Source: Marivita sp. S6314
GTDB taxonomy: Bacteria > Pseudomonadota > Alphaproteobacteria > Rhodobacterales > Rhodobacteraceae
DNA: 64,000 nt
Direction of reading: 5' to 3'
Assembly: GCF_023015985.1 (NCBI RefSeq)
Contig: NZ_JALKAO010000003.1
Location: 496,001 to 560,000, forward strand
Shown here: piece after piece, positions 58,268 through 64,000 of the stretch
How positions within the stretch are numbered: position 1 is the first letter of the stretch
How the letters are laid out: the number at the start of each line of letters is the position of its first letter
Notes under the pieces: model-generated
What the model was told of the DNA's origin: nothing
Databases searched by the model: none
Seen by the model: only the letters and a program-made list of their open reading frames with translations
Program-made: the position numbers and the translations under genes

Positions 58268-59095
58268 GTGACGCAAAAGACAATTCTGATCACCGGCTGT
58301 TCGTCTGGCATCGGTCTGGACACGGCGCGCAAGCTCCGGTCTGACGGATGGCGTGTGTTTGCATCTTGCCGGGCGGTTGAGGATTGCGACCGCCTGACCG
58401 CTGAGGGCTTCACCGCGCCACACCTTGATTACGAAGACCCCGACAGCATTGCGCGCTGTGCCAAAACGGTGCTGGATGCGGTGCAAGGCAGGCTGGACGC
58501 TGTCTTTCACAACGGAGCCTACGCGCTTCCCGGACCGCTTGAAGACATCCCGGCAGAGGGCATGCGCGCGCAGTTCGAAGCCAATTTTTTGGGGTGGCAT
58601 GACCTGAACCGACATCTCATCCCCGCCATGCGGGCACAGGGGCAGGGGCGCATCCTGTTCAATTCGTCGGTGCTGGGTCTTGTGGGTATGAAATACCGGG
58701 GCCCCTATGTCGCCACCAAGTTCGCGCTTGAAGGCTATGCCGATGTTCTGCGCATGGAGATGGCCGAAACCGGTATTCAAATCGTCCTGATCGAACCCGG
58801 CCCTATTGAGACGGAGTTTCGCAAGAACGCCATCAAACAGTTTGAACGCTGGGTCGACTGGCGGTCATCGCCGCGCCGCGCGCAATATGAGGCGTCGCTG
58901 CTGGACTTGCTGCGCAAGGGCGGAAGTTCAAGCAAGCAATGGCCCGCATCTGCGGTGACGGATGTGGTTGTCAAAGCGCTGACGGCACCCCGCCCGAAAG
59001 CCCGCTACGGCGTGACCACCCCGACCCACGCCATGGCCGTTGCGCGCCGTCTTCTGCCGACGCGGGCGCTGGACTGGATTTTGTCGCAAGCCTGA
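58268..59095 (+). CDS. Short-chain dehydrogenase/reductase
   Basis: 275 residues of the classical SDR type. TGCSSGIG cofactor motif (9-16), FHNGAYALPGPLED in place of NNAG (about 78-91), N in ANFLGWHD, catalytic Ser in LFNSSVLGL and YxxxK in GPYVATKFALEGYADVL. IEPGPIETEF follows as in many family members. Substrate unknown. GTG at 58268 begins one base after the SH3-protein stop, so the two are co-transcribed. Confidence 0.9.
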   Translation: MTQKTILITGCSSGIGLDTARKLRSDGWRVFASCRAVEDCDRLTAEGFTAPHLDYEDPDSIARCAKTVLDAVQGRLDAVFHNGAYALPGPLEDIPAEGMRAQFEANFLGWHDLNRHLIPAMRAQGQGRILFNSSVLGLVGMKYRGPYVATKFALEGYADVLRMEMAETGIQIVLIEPGPIETEFRKNAIKQFERWVDWRSSPRRAQYEASLLDLLRKGGSSSKQWPASAVTDVVVKALTAPRPKARYGVTTPTHAMAVARRLLPTRALDWILSQA

Positions 59096-59166
59096 CTTTT
59101 CATTCGCTTTTGGCCGGGATACGGCTACATGCCGGTCAACACCTAGTCGAAAAGGGCTGCCACGCC

Positions 59167-59367
59167 ATGATGAACGACCCTCTCTTTATCGTTGCCGCAA
59201 TCGCCTGTCTGGCGGTGGTTGGCGTGCTTTTGTTCGGCATTGGCAGTTTCGCCAAGGGTGGTGACTTCAACAAGAAACACGCCAACAAAGCGATGCGCTG
59301 GCGGATCATTGCACAGTTTGTCGCTGTGGTTCTGATCCTGCTCTATGTCTGGCTGCGCGGAGAATAA
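59167..59367 (+). CDS. Twin-transmembrane (HIG1-like) small protein
   Basis: 66 residues with two membrane helices (DPLFIVAAIACLAVVGVLLFG, then IIAQFVAVVLILLYVWL) joined by a basic loop GGDFNKKHANKAMRWR. This hairpin with an RWR-type basic end is the HIG1 domain shape, found in proteins that associate with cytochrome oxidase (Rcf1). It directly precedes the cobalamin adenosyltransferase gene (3 bases). A second ATG at 59170 is possible. Confidence 0.82.
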   Translation: MMNDPLFIVAAIACLAVVGVLLFGIGSFAKGGDFNKKHANKAMRWRIIAQFVAVVLILLYVWLRGE

Positions 59368-59370
59368 ACA

Positions 59371-59943
59371 ATGGTTGTCCTTAACAAGATCTACACCAAA
59401 ACCGGCGATGCTGGCGAAACCGCGCTGGGCAATGGCGCGCGCGTGGCCAAACACGCGATGCGGGTCACCGCCTACGGCACGACCGATGAACTGAACTCCA
59501 TCGTGGGTCTGGCCCGGTTGCACGCCGACGGCGAAATGGACACGCTTTTGTCGCTGATCCAGAATGATTTGTTCGATCTGGGCGCCGATCTGTGCCGCCC
59601 TGACATGGAGAAAGACGCCGACGCCGAATACCCGCCTTTGCGCATGGTCACGGCACAGGTCGATCGCCTTGAAACCGAAATCGACGGCATGAATGCGCGC
59701 CTTGCACCCCTGCGCAGCTTTATCCTGCCCGGCGGGTCAGCGCTGTCTGCGTATTTGCACCAGTGCCGCACAGTCGCCCGCCGCGCCGAACGTCTGACGG
59801 TTGAACTGGCCACCATGGAAAGCGTGAACCCGGCGGCGGTGAAATATCTCAACCGTCTCAGCGATTGGTTCTTCGTCGCTGCGCGTATTGCCAATGATGA
59901 TGGCAAAGCGGACGTGCTTTGGGTGCCCGGCGCAAATCGCTGA
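59371..59943 (+). CDS. Cob(I)alamin adenosyltransferase, PduO type
   Basis: 190 residues. IYTKTGDAGETALGNGARV (about 6-24) is the ATP-binding signature, then AYGTTDELNSIVGLA (about 34-48), FILPGGSALSAYLHQCRTVARRAER (about 112-136) and a WVPGANR C-terminus. Transfers adenosine from ATP to cob(I)alamin to form adenosylcobalamin. The cofactor is needed by Ecm, encoded at 17-19 kb, so it belongs functionally to the EMC set. Also called MMAB or CobO-like by homology. Confidence 0.93.
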   Translation: MVVLNKIYTKTGDAGETALGNGARVAKHAMRVTAYGTTDELNSIVGLARLHADGEMDTLLSLIQNDLFDLGADLCRPDMEKDADAEYPPLRMVTAQVDRLETEIDGMNARLAPLRSFILPGGSALSAYLHQCRTVARRAERLTVELATMESVNPAAVKYLNRLSDWFFVAARIANDDGKADVLWVPGANR

Positions 59944-59950
59944 CCCGTAT

Positions 59951-60003
59951 TTCTTCGTTTTGAAAATACCGCGGGAGTGTGAGAGTGGAACCCTCACGCC
60001 CGC
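59951..60003 (-). repeat. Dispersed intergenic repeat, copy 2
   Basis: Reverse-oriented copy of the repeat at 39378-39429: AAGAA/AAACG, GGTATTTTC, CACTCCCG and GCGGGCGTGAGGG blocks are shared in order. Lies between the convergent genes for the adenosyltransferase and DUF1244. Next to it are a GCCCGCC/GGCGGGC hairpin arms that could terminate transcription. Confidence 0.75.
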
Positions 60004-60040
60004 CGAAAGGCGGGCCGAACGCCCGCACCGACTGTGACGC

Positions 60041-60358
60041 TCAGCTGTCCTTGTCGGTCACGTTTTCCTTGAACGCGACCTCGAACGCCGCCTGTTTCTC
60101 GGCGCTGGCCTCGGTCTGGTGCTTGGCTTTCCATTCGTCAAACGGCATGCCGTAAAACGCTTCACGCGCCTGCGCCTTGTCCATGTCGATGCCACGCTCA
60201 TTAGCGGCTTCCTGATACCAGCGGCTCAGACAATTGCGGCAAAACCCGGCAAGGTTCATCATGTCGATGTTCTGCGCGTCCGGGCGGTCCACGAGCAAAT
60301 GGTGCCGCAGACGACGAAAGGCGGCGGCTTCGATTTCAAGTTGCGTCTGTTCGTCCAT
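60041..60358 (-). CDS. DUF1244 family protein
   Basis: 105 residues. AAFRRLRHHLLVDRPDAQNIDMMNLAGFCRNCLSRWYQEAA in pieces around 12-52, with the conserved CRNC pair, is the DUF1244 core. These small helical proteins are common in alpha- and gammaproteobacteria and their role is unknown. It is followed on the reverse strand by the repeat copy 2, and lies 15 bases downstream of the amidohydrolase gene, so they are probably one transcript. Confidence 0.88.
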   Translation of the reverse strand: MDEQTQLEIEAAAFRRLRHHLLVDRPDAQNIDMMNLAGFCRNCLSRWYQEAANERGIDMDKAQAREAFYGMPFDEWKAKHQTEASAEKQAAFEVAFKENVTDKDS

Positions 60359-60373
60359 GAGAGGCTCCTGTGA

Positions 60374-61111
60374 TTAGTCTGCTGTTTGCTCCAGCGCGGT
60401 GACCAGCAGTGGGGCCAGTCTTTGCCCCCAAGCCGTCTGCGCCGCTTCGGTTTCGATCAAGTCGTTCCGCAATTCGATAAGTGTGTTCAGTCGACCGTGA
60501 TGCAAGGCATGCCGGTCAATTGCATCGCCGGGCAGATGGCCGGGATAGGGCTGATTGCGTCCGACCACCAGGTCCGGTTCGGCCTCCAAAGCGGCAATAA
60601 ACGGGTCCGACAGGCGCGCATCATAGGCATGCAGCACGCCGATATGCCAGGGCCGGCTTGGGCGCGATTTAAGCTGTCTTGTGTAGGAGTGCACCGCAAC
60701 AATCACCGTATCGTCGCGCCGCGCGGCCATGGCTTCCAAAGCCGTGTGGTACGGGCGGTAATAGGCATTCAAGCGACGCTGCATTTCCGCCTCGTCCGCA
60801 TCGCGGTTTCCCGGAATCACCGATCCGTCATAAAGACGCATCAGGAGCGTGGGATCATCTTCCCCCCGATTTGGGTCGATCACGAGGCGGGAAAAATTCG
60901 ACAGGATGGCCGGGGCGTTCAACGCATCTGCCAATGCGCGCGTCACACCTGCGGCGCCGGGATCGAACGCGATATGCCGTGCCATGTCTTCGTCGGGCAG
61001 GCCAAGGGTGCCGCCAAGATCGGGCGGAACGGTGTTGGTTGCATGATCACAGGTGATCAGCCAGCGCGAGTTGCGGGTTTCGCCGTGAAGGGTGTAGGGC
61101 TGGTACGTCAT
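60374..61111 (-). CDS. N-formylglutamate amidohydrolase family protein
   Basis: 245 residues. LITCDHATNTVPPDLGG (about 18-34), FDPGAAGVTRALADAL, LSNFSRLVIDPNRGEDDP (about 70-87) and VHSYTRQLKSRPSRPWHIGVLH (about 142-163) with HLPGDAIDRHALHHG are the family blocks holding the zinc-binding His and Asp/Glu residues. The family hydrolyses N-formylglutamate in histidine breakdown, but no hut genes are near, so the true substrate is open. Start 61111 or 61135 (MRPGDDKPM, with GGGAG between). Divergent from pyk. Confidence 0.85.
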   Translation of the reverse strand: MTYQPYTLHGETRNSRWLITCDHATNTVPPDLGGTLGLPDEDMARHIAFDPGAAGVTRALADALNAPAILSNFSRLVIDPNRGEDDPTLLMRLYDGSVIPGNRDADEAEMQRRLNAYYRPYHTALEAMAARRDDTVIVAVHSYTRQLKSRPSRPWHIGVLHAYDARLSDPFIAALEAEPDLVVGRNQPYPGHLPGDAIDRHALHHGRLNTLIELRNDLIETEAAQTAWGQRLAPLLVTALEQTAD

Positions 61112-61186
61112 CGGTTTGTCATCTCCCGGGCGCATCAGATAGTTGAGTTGCGCGGGAAAGGGAATTGCGCAATAAGCGCGCGTGAC

Positions 61187-61200
61187 CGTTAGCGGTAACA
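61187..61200. promoter_or_regulatory. LacI-type operator candidate upstream of pyk
   Basis: CGTTAGCGGTAACA, with perfect GTTA/TAAC arms, about 108 bases before the pyk ATG and between the divergent amidohydrolase and pyk genes. It is the best match in the window to the GTTAGCGCTAAC pattern recalled for CceR. Confidence 0.5.
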
Positions 61201-61307
61201 TGAATAATCTGCGTGTCAACGGACGCCCGGTATGGAAAGAGGTCTTGCATGCAGAGCATGGGAACGACCCGCCCATCGCGCGGAACAGAATGAAGGACGG
61301 ACCCGGA

Positions 61308-62753
61308 ATGAGACGTTTGCGAAGTGTAAAAATCGTAGCCACCCTTGGGCCGGCATCCAGCACCTATGAGATGATCCGTGCGCTGCACGAAGCGGGTGCG
61401 GATGTGTTTCGTCTGAACATGAGCCATGGCAGCCATGAGGAGATTGCGGAACGTCACGCGATTATCCGCAAGGTCGAAAAGGATCTGGACAGCACAATCG
61501 GCATTCTGGCCGACCTGCAAGGCCCAAAATTGCGGGTTGGTGTGTTCGCCAACGGTGAAGAGGAATTGGTCGAAGGGGCCGCGTTCCGTCTTGATCTGGC
61601 CGAGGAAGAGGGCAGCCTTGAGCGCGTAACCCTGCCGCATCCCGAAATTTTTGCCGCGCTCGAAGAGGGCGCGCATCTTCTGGTCAATGACGGCAAGATC
61701 CGACTGAAGGTCGAACGCTGCGGCGCGGATTTCGCGGATTGCACCGTCATCACAGGCGGAACGATTTCGAATCGCAAAGGCGTCAACGTGCCGGACGTGG
61801 TTCTGCCTTTGGCGGCGCTGTCGGAAAAAGACCGTGATGATTTACAGTTTGTTTGCAAGCTGGGTGTCGATTGGGTCGCGCTGAGCTTTGTGCAGCGAGC
61901 CAAAGACGTCTGGGAAGCACGGGATCTGATTGACGGGCGCGCCGCCGTGTTGTCAAAGATTGAAAAGCCCGCAGCGGTCAAGGATTTCAATGAAATCCTG
62001 GATGCGTCCGACGGGATCATGGTGGCGCGTGGCGATCTGGGCGTTGAATTGCCGGTTCAGAACGTGCCACCGATCCAGAAACGCCTCGTCCGTCGCTGTC
62101 GCGCGGCGGCAAAGCCAGTGATTGTTGCGACCCAGATGCTGGAATCGATGATCGAAAGCCCGATGCCCACACGCGCCGAAGTGTCTGACGTGGCGACCGC
62201 GATTTACGAAGGGTCGGATGCGATCATGTTGTCGGCAGAATCCGCGGCAGGGGACTATCCGGTCGAAGCCGTCACAACGATGAACAACGTGGCGATCGAG
62301 GTCGAAAACGACCCCACCTATACCGAGATTATCGAAGCATCGCGCACCGCCAAGCGCCAGACCGTGGCTGACGGCATCGTTGCAGCGGCCCGCGAGATTG
62401 CAGAAACCACCGACATCAAGGCGATCTGCTGTTTCACATCGTCCGGCACAACCGCATATCTGACCGCGCGCGAACGTCCTCGGGTTCCGATCATTGCGAT
62501 GACCAGCTCTGTCACCACCGCGCGTCAGCTGGCGCTGACCTGGGGCACCGAATGCGTGCTGACCGGTGAATTGGAGCGCTTTAAACAGGCTGTGGTGAAC
62601 GCCGCCCGCGCGGCGCGGGCCGGCGGGTATGCGGATGAAGGAGATCAGATCCTGGTGACGGCAGGCGTGCCGTTCAATACACCGGGCACAACCAACATTT
62701 TGCGCGTGGCCCCATGCGACGAACGTTTGATCTACAACACCGATCCAGAGTAG
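61308..62753 (+). CDS. pyk: Pyruvate kinase
   Basis: 481 residues. SVKIVATLGPASSTYEMIR (about 6-24), FRLNMSHGSHEE (about 34-45), ILADLQGPKLRVG (about 65-77), LPLAALSEKDRDDL, VALSFVQRAKDV, SKIEKPAAV (Lys active-site motif), GIMVARGDLGVELP (about 236-249), TQMLESMIESPMPTRAEVSDVATAIYEGSDAIMLSAESAAGDYPVE in blocks, all as expected. It makes pyruvate and ATP from PEP, the reverse of the PckA-led flow. The start at 61308 has AAGGA ten bases upstream; 61290 (MKDGPGM) is possible. A LacI-type operator candidate lies upstream. Confidence 0.97.
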   Translation: MRRLRSVKIVATLGPASSTYEMIRALHEAGADVFRLNMSHGSHEEIAERHAIIRKVEKDLDSTIGILADLQGPKLRVGVFANGEEELVEGAAFRLDLAEEEGSLERVTLPHPEIFAALEEGAHLLVNDGKIRLKVERCGADFADCTVITGGTISNRKGVNVPDVVLPLAALSEKDRDDLQFVCKLGVDWVALSFVQRAKDVWEARDLIDGRAAVLSKIEKPAAVKDFNEILDASDGIMVARGDLGVELPVQNVPPIQKRLVRRCRAAAKPVIVATQMLESMIESPMPTRAEVSDVATAIYEGSDAIMLSAESAAGDYPVEAVTTMNNVAIEVENDPTYTEIIEASRTAKRQTVADGIVAAAREIAETTDIKAICCFTSSGTTAYLTARERPRVPIIAMTSSVTTARQLALTWGTECVLTGELERFKQAVVNAARAARAGGYADEGDQILVTAGVPFNTPGTTNILRVAPCDERLIYNTDPE

Positions 62754-62789
62754 CGTTTCCAAAGATGTAATTGGTTTGGAGTGTCTTGC

Positions 62790-63011
62790 ATGGAGATGGA
62801 CACACTTTTTGTGATTGGTCTGGTTCTGGGTGTTCTGAGTGTTCCTGCCATCGTCTCGGCCATTTCGAATGGCCAGCGTCCGCGCATTGCGACGATCACG
62901 CTGATGATCGCAGGCGGGCTGGTGGTGTACGCGATGTCCAAAAAGCCCGGGGGCTACTCGTTTGACGAGATCCCGGGCATCGTGGCGCGTGTTCTGAGCT
63001 CTTTCACCTGA
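62790..63011 (+). CDS. Small membrane protein of unknown function
   Basis: 73 residues: helix one DTLFVIGLVLGVLSVPAIVSAI (about 4-25), a basic turn NGQRPR, helix two IATITLMIAGGLVVYAM (about 33-49), then KKPGGYSFDEIPGIVARVLS. GGAG eight bases before ATG 62790. Placed between pyk and rpmI on the same strand; I recall a conserved hypothetical at this spot in Roseobacters. No function can be given. Confidence 0.72.
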   Translation: MEMDTLFVIGLVLGVLSVPAIVSAISNGQRPRIATITLMIAGGLVVYAMSKKPGGYSFDEIPGIVARVLSSFT

Positions 63012-63029
63012 CCGCACGCTGCAAAGCGC

Positions 63030-63058
63030 TTGCATCACAGCCAAAGCCCGCCTATACG
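63030..63058 (+). promoter_or_regulatory. Sigma-70-like promoter for rpmI-rplT
   Basis: TTGCAT, 17 bases, TATACG. The predicted start near 63065 gives a leader of about 69 bases before the rpmI ATG, with GGAGACGGAA as the ribosome-binding site. Confidence 0.55.
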
Positions 63059-63133
63059 GCGCGCTCTACCCGCACGGCCGGTCGAAATGGCATACCGAGT
63101 CGCGCGTTCACCGTAAGACCATAGGAGACGGAA

Positions 63134-63334
63134 ATGCCGAAGATGAAGACAAAATCGAGCTGCAAAAAGCGGTTCAAGGTGACGGCCACGGGTCGCATCC
63201 TCGCTGGTCAGGCAGGCAAACGCCACGGCATGATCAAGCGGTCCAAGAAATTCATCCGCGATGCGCGCGGAACCACCACGCTGTCGAAGGCTGATGAGCA
63301 AATCATCAAGCCAATGATGCCCTACGCGCGCTAA
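63134..63334 (+). CDS. rpmI: 50S ribosomal protein L35
   Basis: 66 residues, strongly basic. [20 protein letters not shown] (2-21), then [13 protein letters not shown] and [17 protein letters not shown]. Standard L35 length and sequence. Precedes rplT by 12 bases in the usual pair; infC is not beside it. Confidence 0.98.
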   Translation: MPKMKTKSSCKKRFKVTATGRILAGQAGKRHGMIKRSKKFIRDARGTTTLSKADEQIIKPMMPYAR

Positions 63335-63346
63335 GGAGAATTTGAC

Positions 63347-63712
63347 ATGTCCCGAGTAAAAGGCGGAACCACGACCCACGCCCGTCACAAGAAGGTCATC
63401 AAGGCGGCAAAAGGCTATTACGGCCGTCGCAAGAACACCTTCAAAGTCGCCCGTCAGGCGGTTGATAAAGCCAACCAGTACGCCACACGCGACCGCAAGA
63501 ACCGCAAGCGCAATTTCCGCGCGCTGTGGATTCAGCGGATCAACGCGGCTGTGCGCGCACATGACGAAGCATTGACATATTCCCGCTTCATCAACGGCCT
63601 CACATTGGCTGGCATCGAAGTAGACCGGAAAGTTCTGGCTGATCTGGCCGTGCACGAGCCCGACGCGTTCAACGCGATTGTCGATCAGGCCAAAGGCGCG
63701 CTGGCTGCTTAA
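63347..63712 (+). CDS. rplT: 50S ribosomal protein L20
   Basis: 121 residues, basic. [20 protein letters not shown] (3-22), [40 protein letters not shown] (about 46-65), then [25 protein letters not shown]. Complete L20. GGAG supports the start at 63347. Ends with a strong intrinsic terminator 21 bases on, so no pheS in the same transcript here. Confidence 0.98.
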   Translation: MSRVKGGTTTHARHKKVIKAAKGYYGRRKNTFKVARQAVDKANQYATRDRKNRKRNFRALWIQRINAAVRAHDEALTYSRFINGLTLAGIEVDRKVLADLAVHEPDAFNAIVDQAKGALAA

Positions 63713-63732
63713 GTCGCGTCACAAAGGAATAG

Positions 63733-63768
63733 AAAAAGCCCCGCTGTCCGCAGCGGGGCTTTTTTTTG
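63733..63768 (+). terminator. Rho-independent terminator after rplT
   Basis: AAGCCCCGCTG and CAGCGGGGCTT pair perfectly around TCCG, followed by an uninterrupted run of T. Confidence 0.95.
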
Positions 63769-63841
63769 TGCGCGGGGTCCTATTGCGAAAAAAAGCAGCC
63801 CTGACGGGCCGCTCATTATTCACGCGCGATATGGCGCTGTT

Positions 63842-64000
63842 TCAGTCGAGGATAACGTCGAAGTCAACGCGGCGCTCGCTCAGGCCGGGCTGACCTGCAA
63901 GTACGGTCGGTTTCGAATGCGCGGCGATAATGATCTGCTCCGCTTCAAATCCGGCACCGACCAGCGAACTCATCAAGGCAACCGCGCGCAAACGTGCGGT
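63842..64000 (-). CDS. C-terminus of an OmpA-like or related protein (5' end outside window)
   Basis: 52 codons are open from the window edge to a TGA at 63842-63844. The end reads ARLRAVALMSSLVGAGF, IIIAAHSKPTVLAGQPG then SERRVDFDVILD. A helix followed by G-PxxxxGxxxRRVxxxxxL recalls the last part of OmpA-type peptidoglycan-binding domains, in which NRRVEI is usual. The fragment is too short for a firm assignment. Confidence 0.5.
   Translation of the reverse strand, partial: TARLRAVALMSSLVGAGFEAEQIIIAAHSKPTVLAGQPGLSERRVDFDVILD

Overview
The window is chromosomal DNA of an alphaproteobacterium, almost certainly a marine Rhodobacteraceae (Roseobacter group). Supporting this are an ethylmalonyl-CoA (EMC) pathway gene set, an HvrA/H-NS-type protein, ChvG-ChvI linked to a short HprK and a PTS-like phosphorelay, an acyl-homoserine-lactone LuxR/LuxI pair, and many short families typical of the group (DUF1244, DUF1737, DUF1989, DUF6473, DUF898). 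No insertion sequence, prophage, CRISPR array, rRNA or tRNA was seen. Gene density is high and composition looks even, so this is core chromosome rather than an island.

Layout. 1-1253: 3' part of a reverse-strand ATP-grasp ligase. 1.5-7.3 kb: mdh, a TauE/SafE exporter, a small secreted protein, then an operon with mcl2 and mch. 7.6-12.8 kb: sdhC-sdhD-sdhA-(lipoprotein)-sdhB, a degenerate ZIP-like protein, a BLUF photoreceptor and a small membrane protein. 12.8-16.8 kb: ornithine decarboxylase behind a probable speF-type leader RNA, a DUF1989 protein, an unknown membrane protein, deoD and hvrA. 17-22 kb: ecm, a PlsB-like acyltransferase and ccr. 22-25.4 kb: luxR/luxI locus and a RecD-like helicase. 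25.4-30.4 kb: MDR oxidoreductase, acyl-CoA ligase, MaoC hydratase, rpe, hydroxyacid dehydrogenase. 30.4-36 kb: mreB-mreC-mreD-mrdA-rodA. 36.3-41.6 kb: unknown protein, FAD/GcvT dehydrogenase, AhpD-like protein, mcd. 41.8-49.2 kb: pckA, divergent chvI-chvG-hprK-rapZ-EIIA-ptsH, acyltransferase. 49.2-57.6 kb: hbd, DUF6473, etfA/etfB, a frameshifted M48 protease, DUF898, parC. 57.7-64 kb: SH3 protein, SDR, HIG1-like protein, cobalamin adenosyltransferase, DUF1244, N-formylglutamate amidohydrolase, pyk, rpmI-rplT, and a truncated reverse-strand gene.

How the genes work together. Five EMC-pathway enzymes (Ccr, Ecm, Mcd, Mch, Mcl2) lie within 38 kb but in four transcription units. Around them are their support functions: cobalamin adenosyltransferase for Ecm, ETF for Mcd, 3-hydroxybutyryl-CoA dehydrogenase upstream of Ccr, and succinate dehydrogenase, malate dehydrogenase, PEP carboxykinase and pyruvate kinase to handle the C4 products. 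The window is therefore a hub for acetate/C2 assimilation and the gluconeogenic switch. Related palindromic sites in front of pckA, pyk and etfB, and a shared 12-mer in front of ccr and ecm, hint at shared control.

The most interesting leads are regulatory and small-gene items: the candidate operator families; a perfect CtrA-type box and a possible small RNA in front of the quorum-sensing genes; a lipoprotein gene inside the sdh operon; a hairpin burying the ribosome-binding site of an unknown membrane protein; and a one-base frameshift in an M48 protease. No wholly new multi-gene system was recognised.
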